Below are positions 34,367 through 40,753 of a DNA stretch of 40,753 nucleotides, piece after piece. The notes beneath the pieces were generated by a model. That model was not told the DNA's origin. It did no database searches and worked only from the letters and a program-made list of their open reading frames with translations. A program made the position numbers and the translations under genes. Origin of the DNA: Syntrophaceae bacterium. GTDB lineage: Bacteria > Desulfobacterota > Syntrophia > Syntrophales > Smithellaceae. The stretch spans positions 1-40,753 of the forward strand of contig JANXZU010000030.1 of the NCBI GenBank assembly GCA_025355345.1, written 5' to 3'. The number at the start of each line of letters is the position of its first letter. Within the stretch, counting starts at the first letter, position 1.

Positions 34367-34780
34367 ATGATAAACAAAGCGATGTTGGTCGGCAGGTTGG
34401 GTAAAGATCCAGAAGTTCGTTATACACCAGATGGCGCAATGGTTACTAGCTTCAGTTTGGCCACGGACGAACAGTGGAAAGATAAAAATGGAGAAAAAGT
34501 TCAAAAAACGGAGTGGCACAAAATAGTTACCTTTGGAAAATTAGCCGAAATATGCGGGAATTATCTGGTCAAAGGAAAGCTTATTTTTATTGAAGGCCGC
34601 ATTCAAACACGTTCGTGGGATGACAAAGAGGGCGTCAAGCGATATACCACGGAAATAGTCGCAAATAATATGCAAATGCTTGATTCTAAAGGTCAAAACA
34701 AAACGGAGGAATCATCACCCGATTCAACTCATTCCAGCTCATCCAGCAGCAACGCGCCAATGGAGGATGTGCCATTTTAG
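34367..34780 (+). CDS. ssb: Single-stranded DNA-binding protein
   Basis: The 137-residue protein has the bacterial SSB OB-fold: [20 protein letters not shown], then [49 protein letters not shown] and [14 protein letters not shown] short Ser/Asn-rich linker leads to the tip MEDVPF, a variant of the acidic hydrophobic tail that binds repair and replication partners. The frame opens at 34232, but the ATG at 34367, after a GAGGGGGGC ribosome site, gives the universal SSB start. It stands alone on the plus strand, with its own promoter and a strong terminator. Confidence 0.94.
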   Translation: MINKAMLVGRLGKDPEVRYTPDGAMVTSFSLATDEQWKDKNGEKVQKTEWHKIVTFGKLAEICGNYLVKGKLIFIEGRIQTRSWDDKEGVKRYTTEIVANNMQMLDSKGQNKTEESSPDSTHSSSSSSNAPMEDVPF

Positions 34781-34830
34781 CCTGAAGTTACGCATTGTTT
34801 TGAAAAAGTCCGCAACAAAATATATTTGCA

Positions 34831-34864
34831 AAAGAGGCAGTGTCATTACTGACACTGCCTCTTT
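34831..34864. terminator. Strong bidirectional terminator between ssb and tatA
   Basis: A perfect 15-bp stem, AAAGAGGCAGTGTCA and TGACACTGCCTCTTT, with a four-base TTAC loop. It follows the ssb stop by 50 bases and the tatA stop (other strand) by about 42 bases. Flanking A and T runs are short, but stem strength and location between convergent genes make a terminator on both strands the natural reading. Confidence 0.8.
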
Positions 34865-34906
34865 ATCTATGATCCCTGATAACGCCAATTCTTTCCGTCA
34901 TCCAAT

Positions 34907-35092
34907 CTATTTTTTCTCATCTTCTTTTTTAGCCGTTTGATTAGCGATTTCTTTGTTCTCATTTATCGATTTTTTAAAATTATTGATTCCTTTGCCCAGA
35001 GCAGAACCAATTTCCGGCAGCTTACCGGCTCCAAAAATAATCAGGATAATTACCAATATTATCAGGAGTTCCTGCATACCAATTCCAAACAT
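34907..35092 (-). CDS. tatA: Twin-arginine translocase subunit TatA
   Basis: This 61-residue protein has the TatA plan: a single N-terminal helix ([20 protein letters not shown]), the FG hinge, an amphipathic helix ([18 protein letters not shown]) and a charged tail rich in lysine and glutamate. It forms the pore-like assembly of the Tat system that exports folded proteins. TatB or TatC genes are not nearby. GAGGG six bases before the ATG is a good ribosome site. It follows the RodZ-like gene by 31 bases and probably shares its transcript. Confidence 0.9.
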   Translation of the reverse strand: MFGIGMQELLIILVIILIIFGAGKLPEIGSALGKGINNFKKSINENKEIANQTAKKEDEKK

Positions 35093-35123
35093 AATATTCC
35101 CTCGTAAAATTTAATTCTTTAAA

Positions 35124-36014
35124 TTAAGGCAGTTGCAAGTGGATAACCTCTCCGGACTTGCCTATATTCTCAATGTTTTTACCTTTAAATTGTATTTGAA
35201 TTCCGCCGGCATTACCAATGTCCATTTCCAGACTTGCTGCCTTGCGCTCAAATTTTTCTCCAGGCTTCAATAAAATTTGATAGGATGGATTTTGGTCGGC
35301 TTTGATTCTTAGCCATGTTTCTTCAGTGGCTTTAATAATTAGAAGGCTGCCCTCTCCGCTTTCTGTTGATGTCCGTGTTTTTTGAACGCTGGGAGCGTTT
35401 GGCTGCTTTGCGCCGCTTTCTTGTTTAAGAGCATTTGATTGTGCCGGAATTTGTTTAATTTTACTTGTTTCATTTGAGACAGGTGTGGGACTAGTTTTTG
35501 CCTGCTCACTTCCATTTCCTGTTGCTTGGAGTGGCGGGGATATATTATCTGTTTTATTTTCCGGGTCAACAGCTGCTATTTTTATTGAGGAGTCTTTATT
35601 GATATCATTTGCCAACTGATATTGTGAGGAAATAAATATTGACACAATAACAATAAAAATTAAAACGGTTGCAACCAATAAGTAAACTTTATACTGGCTG
35701 ATTGTGGTCAGAAAAGAAATTTTATTCTGTACATTTTCCGGTGATGGAGTTTGTGCTATTTGGAGAGAGTTAAGGTGGCCTTCGTAGGCATCAAGAATCG
35801 GCTTACTATCAATACCCAAAGCGCGAGCATAAGTTTTGATGAAGTTTCTTGTGTAGATTGGTACAGGTAATAGATGTAATTTACCATTTTCAATGGCTTC
35901 AAGATTAACGGCGGTTATTCTCGTGCGTTGGAATATATCCTTCAGCGTAAGACCTAAAGCTTCTCTCTTTTCTTTCAGAGAGTGAAAAGCATTATTGATT
36001 TTATCTTCATTCAT
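35124..36014 (-). CDS. RodZ-like protein: HTH domain, membrane helix, DUF4115
   Basis: The 296-residue product has an N-terminal Xre/HTH_25-type domain (SLKEKREALGLTLKDIFQRT ... LEAIENGKLHLLPVPIYTRN, then FIKTYARALGID), one membrane helix around residues 108-130, a Ser/Thr/Gln/Pro-rich linker, and a C-terminal DUF4115 domain (LIIKATEETWLRIKADQN ... LKPGEKF). This is the layout of RodZ, a cytoskeletal regulator of rod shape that links MreB to the cell wall machinery, and of related HTH membrane proteins of unknown role. The open frame extends to 36131, but ATG 36014 places the HTH domain properly; its ribosome site is weak. It is divergent from the IMPase gene. Confidence 0.82.
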   Translation of the reverse strand: MNEDKINNAFHSLKEKREALGLTLKDIFQRTRITAVNLEAIENGKLHLLPVPIYTRNFIKTYARALGIDSKPILDAYEGHLNSLQIAQTPSPENVQNKISFLTTISQYKVYLLVATVLIFIVIVSIFISSQYQLANDINKDSSIKIAAVDPENKTDNISPPLQATGNGSEQAKTSPTPVSNETSKIKQIPAQSNALKQESGAKQPNAPSVQKTRTSTESGEGSLLIIKATEETWLRIKADQNPSYQILLKPGEKFERKAASLEMDIGNAGGIQIQFKGKNIENIGKSGEVIHLQLP

Positions 36015-36070
36015 AAATATATCACTTATAATAAGATTTACTTTACTTTCCTTTAACATTAATCTTTCTG

Positions 36071-36100
36071 TTGCGCAACTTTTAAGATTAGGCTTACAAT
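36071..36100 (+). promoter_or_regulatory. Possible promoter for the IMPase gene
   Basis: TACAAT at 36095-36100 matches the -10 consensus in five of six positions; TTGCGC at 36071-36076 is a weak -35 with an 18-base spacer. It lies in the 152-base divergent gap before 36167. AT-rich surroundings make chance matches likely. Confidence 0.3.
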
Positions 36101-36166
36101 TATCTTTGATTAATGATTTAATAATTAACATCTGTTTTTTTCAAAACATATGCAGGAGATTATTTT

Positions 36167-36949
36167 ATGAATGGGTTGAAGGATTTTGCTATAAATTTGG
36201 CTCGAGAAGCTGGTAACGTTCTTAAGAGAAAGTTTAATTCTACGCATGAAATTCAATATAAGGGGGAGATCAATCTGGTTACTGAGGCAGATAAAATGTC
36301 CGAAGATTTGATTATTGCTGCAATTTCCAGCAGCTTTTCTGACCATGGAATTTTATCGGAAGAATCACCTGAGCAAAATTCGCAAGCGAAGCTGCGATGG
36401 ATCATTGATCCACTGGATGGGACAACAAATTACGCTCACGGTTATCCTGTTTTTTGTGTTTCCATCGCTTTGGAAAATGATGGTGTAATTGTTCTTGGTG
36501 TAATTTATGATCCTTTGCGGAAAGACATGTTTGTTGCCCAGCGTGGAAAGGGCGCTTATTTAAACGGCAAAAAATTGAAGGTTTCGAAGACGGCAACACT
36601 TTCCCGTAGTCTTTTGGCAACCGGTTTTCCTTATGATATTCGCGTGAGCAAAGATAACAATCTTGATCATTTTAATCTGATGGCAATGGAGGCACAAGCC
36701 ATTCGCCGTGCCGGAGCGGCCGCTTTGGATATTGCTTATCTTGCCGCTGGCAGGTTTGATGGTTTTTGGGAATTAAAACTTATGCCGTGGGATATGGCTG
36801 CCGGCTGCCTGATGGTGGAAGAGTCAGGAGGGGTTATTTCGGATATGAATGGCTGCAAGTGGAATATTGCTTCGCCCAATGTATTGATTTCCAATGGTTT
36901 GATCCATGATGAAATGATTAGTGTTTTTAAAAGAACAGCTTGTCTATAA
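36167..36949 (+). CDS. suhB: Inositol monophosphatase family protein (SuhB-like)
   Basis: The 260-residue enzyme has all lithium-sensitive phosphatase motifs: EADKMSEDLI, ILSEESPEQ, WIIDPLDGTTNYAHGYPVFC with the three metal-binding acids, and LMPWDMAAGCLMVEESGGVI near the C-terminus. It should remove phosphate from inositol-1-phosphate or a related sugar phosphate (fructose-1,6-bisphosphate, 3'-phosphoadenosine compounds) with magnesium. SuhB in enteric bacteria also binds RNA polymerase/NusG. Substrate cannot be decided by sequence alone. AGGAG eight bases before ATG 36167 is a good ribosome site. It converges with the Mla-type operon. Confidence 0.87.
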   Translation: MNGLKDFAINLAREAGNVLKRKFNSTHEIQYKGEINLVTEADKMSEDLIIAAISSSFSDHGILSEESPEQNSQAKLRWIIDPLDGTTNYAHGYPVFCVSIALENDGVIVLGVIYDPLRKDMFVAQRGKGAYLNGKKLKVSKTATLSRSLLATGFPYDIRVSKDNNLDHFNLMAMEAQAIRRAGAAALDIAYLAAGRFDGFWELKLMPWDMAAGCLMVEESGGVISDMNGCKWNIASPNVLISNGLIHDEMISVFKRTACL

Positions 36950-37009
36950 AGCTGGTTTAGGATTTGTAAGAAGATAGCTTTCTTATATTAATTAAACGAC
37001 AGAATAAAA

Positions 37010-37675
37010 CTATTTTTTGGATGTTTTAATCGCTTCATAAACATCAGTGGTAATTTGCTGTGAAAGATTCTTTAGCGCTTTGCTCATCGCCTGACAGTAG
37101 CCATTAGGTGATGGATCGGTCAGTAATTCTTCGCGGCTGTATTTTTTTTGAAAAACTATACGGTTTGTCGCTTCCTGTCGCAGAGAATCTTTTAGAGTTA
37201 TTTCCATGCTTATAACAGCAACCTTACCTGTATCGCCTATCCGTAAGAAAAAATCATTAATTCCACCTTGAATAAGGAAGCGAGTGTCTTCCACAGTATA
37301 GCGGGAAAACACTCCGCGGAAAAGCCCGCTTTCCTGCATGTCTCTCAATAAAATATCGGATGTCATGTCGGCAGGGTTTACCGCCCAGCGGTTATAATTA
37401 AAAAAATCTACAGAATGATTATTTGTACGGAAAATCATGTTTTGGGTGTTATAGGCAGAGGCAATTGTAAATCGGTAAATCCGAATTGTTGTGTCCAGTT
37501 TAGCTTTATTTTCGAAGGTGGGAGCAATATAGTCTAAAAGGTAATTTTCAACCTCGTAATGTGGTTTCCCGCTATTTGCACAACCTTGAAGGACAAAGGA
37601 GCAAAAGATAAAAAAAAGTAAAAAGACATAAAGAATTTGTCTTTTATTATTTGTTGATGTTAGAGATTTTTCCAT
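37010..37675 (-). CDS. ABC-type transport auxiliary lipoprotein (PqiC-like)
   Basis: The 221-residue product is a lipoprotein: a basic N-terminus, one hydrophobic stretch and a lipobox LQGC with Cys32, followed by Ala-Asn, which fits outer membrane sorting. The mature part contains IRIYRFTIASAYNTQNMIFR, FFNYNRWAVNPADM and FLIQGGINDFFL, the pattern of the ABC_trans_aux family. Such proteins accompany MCE systems (PqiC with PqiAB) and are thought to anchor the MCE tunnel at the outer membrane. It is the last gene of the Mla-type operon, 14 bases after mlaD. The open frame reaches 37726; ATG 37675 is chosen for its AGAGG ribosome site at seven bases. Confidence 0.8.
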   Translation of the reverse strand: MEKSLTSTNNKRQILYVFLLFFIFCSFVLQGCANSGKPHYEVENYLLDYIAPTFENKAKLDTTIRIYRFTIASAYNTQNMIFRTNNHSVDFFNYNRWAVNPADMTSDILLRDMQESGLFRGVFSRYTVEDTRFLIQGGINDFFLRIGDTGKVAVISMEITLKDSLRQEATNRIVFQKKYSREELLTDPSPNGYCQAMSKALKNLSQQITTDVYEAIKTSKK

Positions 37676-37688
37676 ATCGTTTCCTCTG

Positions 37689-38408
37689 TCATTCCATAAT
37701 TTTTTTCTGTGGCACTGGCCGGTCAAAGAACAATTCCGAAGGGTTATTATTCAATCTTTCTGAAAGTATATACAAGTTTTCCGAGGTCATACGAAAATTT
37801 TCCACTGATTTATCCAGATTTGCCGATGTTGATTCAATGTTGGCCATTACATTAGTAGTGTTTTTTCCGGCGAAAAATGTTTCAATTGCTTTTGTTGTAT
37901 TTTTCAACTGACTGGATATACCCTTGAGATCAATTTCCTTGATGTTTTGCATTATAGCGTTTGTATCCGATAAAAATAGGCTGATGTCAGAAGGTCGCGA
38001 AGGGATCACCGGATGAACCGTTTTAAAAGTAATTATGGGGGGGGTGTAACTGTCATTCTTTTTTAAACGGTCGAGTTCAATGAAAACGATGCCTGTAATG
38101 CCAAGCGTTCTCAGTTGAGCGGTAGTGTTATGCTGCAAATCAGCAGATAAGTCTATTTTCATAGCGACTTCAATCAACCGGTAATCAGGCGCAACCTTGA
38201 TGCTTTCTACTTTCCCTATTTCAACACCGCGGTATTTAACCGCGGAATCCGCTTGCAGACCTTGAACCGATTCGTCAAAATATGTAACATAGGTTGAACC
38301 TTTCATAAAAAGGTCAGCCGCACCTACCCAGATTATGATCACAACGCAGATCATGAGACCGGTAATAACAAAGAGGCCAATTAAAAATTTTGAACTTCTA
38401 TTTGACAT
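37689..38408 (-). CDS. mlaD: MlaD family MCE-domain protein
   Basis: The 239-residue protein has one N-terminal helix (KFLIGLFVITGLMICVVIII), then a single MCE domain with GSTYVTYFDESVQGLQADSA, VKYRGVEIGKVESI and AQLRTLGITGIVFIEL, and a C-terminal helical part (about 150-225) that probably forms the pore-lining coil of the hexamer. MlaD homologues bind lipids in the periplasm and carry them between membranes. It overlaps the mlaF end by 11 bases; ATG 38408 is preferred over 38417 because AGGA lies eight bases ahead. No mlaC follows; instead there is the auxiliary lipoprotein gene. Confidence 0.88.
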   Translation of the reverse strand: MSNRSSKFLIGLFVITGLMICVVIIIWVGAADLFMKGSTYVTYFDESVQGLQADSAVKYRGVEIGKVESIKVAPDYRLIEVAMKIDLSADLQHNTTAQLRTLGITGIVFIELDRLKKNDSYTPPIITFKTVHPVIPSRPSDISLFLSDTNAIMQNIKEIDLKGISSQLKNTTKAIETFFAGKNTTNVMANIESTSANLDKSVENFRMTSENLYILSERLNNNPSELFFDRPVPQKKIME

Positions 38409-39192
38409 AAAATCCATCCTGGAGATCAGGGTTGATCATCTGCCTGAGGAAGAAACTGCCCACCCGGGGATCTGTTGATTTTCCTTTCAATTCCCATGGT
38501 TGTCCTTCGGCGATGATGCCTTTTGCTGTTTTATCCAACATTATTACTCTATCGGCAATCTTATAAATTGACTCCAACTCATGAGTTACAATTACCATAG
38601 TTGTTCCTAAAGCTTCATTAGTTTTTATGATCAGCTCGTCCAACTCAACGGCTGTAACAGGATCAAGTCCTGCAGACAGCTCATCAAAAAAAAGTACAAT
38701 AGGGTCAAGTGCCATGGCCCGGGCAATGCCAGCCCTCTTTTTCATGCCGCCGGAAAGTTCCGAAGGGTAGTGGTTTTCATATCCCGCCAAGTTCACCATG
38801 CCCAGTTTCATTTTAATAATCATATTTATCGTTGCGGAATCGAGATTTGTATATTCCCGCAAGGGCAGTGCAATATTTTCTTTCAATGTCATAGAACTGA
38901 ATAAAGCACTCGATTGAAAAAGCACACCGATATTTTGCCGGTAATTATTCAGGTCTTTTTCCTCTGCTTCAGTAATATCGTCCCCTTGAAATAAAACTTT
39001 ACCGGAAGATGGCTTTTGCAGACCGATCATAATTCTCAAAAGAGTCGATTTGCCACAACCGCTTTGGCCGACAATAACTAATTTTTCTCCTTTATACACC
39101 TGAAAGCTAACGCTTTCCAATACAATATTACTGCCAAAACTGGCGGCAAGGTTTTCCACAACAATTATTGATTTGCTATCAGGTGAATGCAA
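38398..39192 (-). CDS. mlaF: Mla-type ABC transporter ATP-binding protein
   Basis: The ATPase of the lipid transporter shows Walker A VGQSGCGKSTLLR, signature ELSGGMKKRAGIARAMALDP, Walker B IVLFFDELSAGLDP and H-loop VTHELESI. GGMKKR and DELxxGLDP are typical of MlaF. The frame is open back to 39399, inside mlaE, but that stretch does not look like protein of this family. A TTG at 39192, preceded by AAGGGGG with five-base spacing, gives 264 residues and starts just before SIIVVENLAASFGSN, as expected. It lies 10 bases after the mlaE stop. Confidence 0.87.
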   Translation of the reverse strand: MHSPDSKSIIVVENLAASFGSNIVLESVSFQVYKGEKLVIVGQSGCGKSTLLRIMIGLQKPSSGKVLFQGDDITEAEEKDLNNYRQNIGVLFQSSALFSSMTLKENIALPLREYTNLDSATINMIIKMKLGMVNLAGYENHYPSELSGGMKKRAGIARAMALDPIVLFFDELSAGLDPVTAVELDELIIKTNEALGTTMVIVTHELESIYKIADRVIMLDKTAKGIIAEGQPWELKGKSTDPRVGSFFLRQMINPDLQDGFYVK

Positions 39193-39202
39193 TAAAGCCC
39201 CC

Positions 39203-40354
39203 TTACTGGATATAATAGAAAGTAACCGCAAAAATTGAATCGGCCACGACAATAAGAAAAATTGCGGATACAACGGCCGATGTAGTATATTTCCCGACAT
39301 CTTGCGCACCTGATTGCACCTGAAATCCTCTTTGACAGCCAATTCCGGCAATAAGTCCGGCAAAGACCGCTGCCTTAATAAGGCTTGTGACGATATCAAA
39401 AACTTTAATGGTTTTTAATGACTGTGTTAAATATGTATGTACAGTAAGGTCAAGGCCGGTTAATCCAACAATAAGTCCACCCATAACGCCGAAAAAATCA
39501 GAAAAGATTGTTAAAATTGGAACAACTATTATTGTTGCCAATACTTTGGGTACAGCAAGAAATCTGATCGGATCGAAGCCCATGGTCTTTAGTGCATCAA
39601 CTTCTTCATTTACTACCATTGTGCCGATTTCCGCCGCAAAGGCTGAACCGGAACGGCCGGCCACCAGAATAGCTGTCATAATTGGCCCCAATTCCTTGAC
39701 CATCGCGAAGCTAACCAGTGAAGGGACATAAATGTTTGCACCTATTTGCCTGAATTGCAAAAAAGACATGAAGGCAATGATCAGTCCGATTAGCATGCTG
39801 ATCAAGGCGACAATCGGCAGGCCGTCAACTCCAGCACGCTGCATGTAGAAAAGTATATCTTTAATTCTCAGGGATTTAGGATGCAAAATAGAGTAAACAA
39901 CGGCTGATAGCAGCTCTCCGACAAAAGTTATAAAATTGAAAATATCATTGGCAATATCCTGTGCTGCCTGTCCTATCTGGATCAAGAAGTTATCTTCGAA
40001 CTTTGCCGTTTTAAAAGATGCCTGATCAAGTGCTTGTCCGTGAATGACGCTGAAGATACCCTTTGCTTCATCATTTAAATTTATCAAGAAACAATCTATT
40101 TTTTTCTTAGCTGCATCTTTCTGGATTTGAATTATTGCCAGTGCCGCCGCGCTGTCCAGATATGATATGCCCGAGAAATCTATATTGATCTTTTCTGGGG
40201 TTTGCTTACGAATAGACTTTGTAATTTCACTTGTGAAAAGTTTCAGGTTTTTTAATCCAAACTTACCTTTGAGATTAATCAAAAGATTATCATTCTTTTT
40301 TTCAAAAGATATCTCATAGTGTTTAGATAAATCTTGTTTGTTGTCTGCTATCAT
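39203..40354 (-). CDS. mlaE: MlaE family permease with N-terminal STAS domain
   Basis: The 383-residue protein fuses a STAS domain (about 10-105; INIDFSGISYLDSAAALAII is the conserved loop, comparable to MlaB) to an MlaE permease. The permease carries GLPIVALISMLIGLIIAFMS, VKELGPIMTAILVAGRSGSA and FAAEIGTMVVNEEVDALKTM, all conserved in MlaE/TGD1 proteins, with five or six helices. In E. coli MlaB is a separate subunit that stabilises MlaF; here it is built in. It is the first gene of the operon mlaE-mlaF-mlaD-lipoprotein. Only a weak ribosome site (AAAAG) precedes ATG 40354. Confidence 0.9.
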   Translation of the reverse strand: MIADNKQDLSKHYEISFEKKNDNLLINLKGKFGLKNLKLFTSEITKSIRKQTPEKINIDFSGISYLDSAAALAIIQIQKDAAKKKIDCFLINLNDEAKGIFSVIHGQALDQASFKTAKFEDNFLIQIGQAAQDIANDIFNFITFVGELLSAVVYSILHPKSLRIKDILFYMQRAGVDGLPIVALISMLIGLIIAFMSFLQFRQIGANIYVPSLVSFAMVKELGPIMTAILVAGRSGSAFAAEIGTMVVNEEVDALKTMGFDPIRFLAVPKVLATIIVVPILTIFSDFFGVMGGLIVGLTGLDLTVHTYLTQSLKTIKVFDIVTSLIKAAVFAGLIAGIGCQRGFQVQSGAQDVGKYTTSAVVSAIFLIVVADSIFAVTFYYIQ

Positions 40355-40407
40355 TAATAATTCTTTTCAGTTGGCATGGGATATTTGCAAAATCAAATAT
40401 TTATTGT

Positions 40408-40436
40408 AGTTAACCCTTTCAAAAATAATTTGTCAA
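40408..40436 (-). promoter_or_regulatory. Candidate promoter of the Mla-type operon
   Basis: On the minus strand a perfect -35 box TTGACA (40436-40431) is followed after 17 bases by TTAACT (40413-40408), a weak -10 with three of six matches. Transcription would begin near 40400, inside or next to the ATATTTG/CAAATAT inverted repeat, about 45 bases before the mlaE start. Confidence 0.35.
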
Positions 40437-40490
40437 TGCCAAATTGGGAAAATCATATCTATTTTGAATAGAGCAGGGACTTGTTTTAAT

Positions 40491-40508
40491 CCCGTTTCAG
40501 CGAACGGG
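40491..40508. repeat. Small hairpin CCCGTT/AACGGG
   Basis: A 6-bp GC-rich stem around the loop TCAGCG in the non-coding end region. No T-run follows, so function is uncertain. Confidence 0.3.
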
Positions 40509-40705
40509 TGAATATTTGTTTTCACATTTCGTTAAACAAACTTTAACATTCCATGAAAAACGGAGAGCCTGAAGAGAGTATTATCCGGAAGACCTTAACG
40601 ACTTTGCACAATAATTATCTAATATAGTCGTATAGTTATAATGATAATAACTGATGGTTTGTTTTTTGGCACGATACTTCCAGTAGCATAAAGGCAAATA
40701 AATCA

Positions 40706-40723
40706 ATCCCGCTTAAGCGGGAT
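40706..40723. repeat. 18-bp perfect palindrome
   Basis: ATCCCGCTTAAGCGGGAT is an exact two-fold palindrome close to the window end. Such sequences may be operator sites, parts of dispersed repeats or decayed terminators; there is no following T-run. Confidence 0.5.
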
Positions 40724-40753
40724 AATTCGACCAGCAAGTTTCAGCACACTTTG

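Larger units (their letters stand above)
40355..40753. other. Non-coding end of window with promoter candidate and inverted repeats
   Basis: No convincing gene is seen in these 399 bases. They hold the putative mlaE promoter, a 7-bp inverted repeat ATATTTG/CAAATAT at 40381-40400 just before the mlaE start, a CCCGTT/AACGGG hairpin at 40491-40508 and an 18-bp palindrome at 40706-40723. The next gene presumably lies beyond the window. Confidence 0.5.

Noticed and set aside
36967..36985. TAAGAA/TTCTTA hairpin between the IMPase gene and the auxiliary lipoprotein gene
   Set aside because: Only six AT-rich pairs with a seven-base loop; too weak to call a terminator, although its convergent position is suitable.
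39193..39399. Extended N-terminus of about 69 residues for MlaF
   Set aside because: It is antisense-free but lies in the mlaE coding sequence in another frame, with no family resemblance; TTG 39192 has a strong ribosome site.
1..40753. tRNA, rRNA, CRISPR array, transposase or riboswitch
   Set aside because: None was recognised on reading both strands; weak or short matches could be missed without a covariance search.

Overview
The window reads as a chromosome segment of a Gram-negative, LPS-bearing bacterium. Moderate to low G+C, the combination of lipid A genes, a BamA with an extra N-terminal domain, DegT and Gfo/Idh enzymes between lpxA and lpxB, and a mobile palindrome of the type that translates as CHCERSEAIS point to a deltaproteobacterium-like lineage (Desulfobacterota; Syntrophales/Smithella-like is my guess). 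The lineage is inference; no rRNA or species marker is present.

Region 1 (about 1-14250, plus strand) is an O-antigen/surface polysaccharide cluster. It holds a 5'-truncated flippase, a DUF2142 membrane protein, a full-length Wzx-type flippase, an FkbM methyltransferase, a GT2 enzyme, a second methyltransferase, a GT9 enzyme, another GT2, a GDP-6-deoxy-4-keto-mannose reductase-like enzyme, an AT-rich orphan P-loop kinase-like gene, a second GT9 gene with an apparent frameshift, and a GT4 mannosyltransferase-like gene. A 121-bp double palindrome sits between the reductase and the P-loop gene. Broken genes, base-composition shifts and the repeat make this the variable part of the window.

Region 2 (34168 down to 14306, minus strand) is one nearly gapless, co-directional run of 18 genes for outer-membrane biogenesis: lysS, lolC/E, lolD, bamA, ompH/skp, lpxD, lpxA, gnnA-like, gnnB-like, lpxB, msbA, lpxK, lpxL-like, waaF, gmhB, waaC, a Trm112-like protein and wbaP. 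It converges on region 1 at about 14250-14306. The key inference is that the oxidoreductase and aminotransferase between lpxA and lpxB form the GnnA/GnnB pathway (known from Acidithiobacillus ferrooxidans and Leptospira), which makes UDP-GlcNAc3N and gives a lipid A whose 3-acyl chains are amide- rather than ester-linked. No lpxC, fabZ, lpxH/lpxI or Kdo transferase is in the window.

Region 3 (34190-36950) holds ssb (plus strand, with a good sigma-70-type promoter and a strong bidirectional terminator), tatA and a RodZ-like HTH membrane protein on the minus strand, and an inositol-monophosphatase-family gene on the plus strand. Region 4 (40354 down to 37010, minus strand) is an MCE/Mla-type lipid transport operon: STAS-MlaE permease, MlaF ATPase, MlaD and an ABC-transport auxiliary lipoprotein. 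The last 400 bases are non-coding with several inverted repeats.

Together the genes build, export and maintain the outer membrane: lipid A synthesis and flipping, inner core heptose addition, O-antigen initiation and assembly, lipoprotein release, beta-barrel insertion and phospholipid trafficking. I saw no tRNA, rRNA, CRISPR array or transposase.
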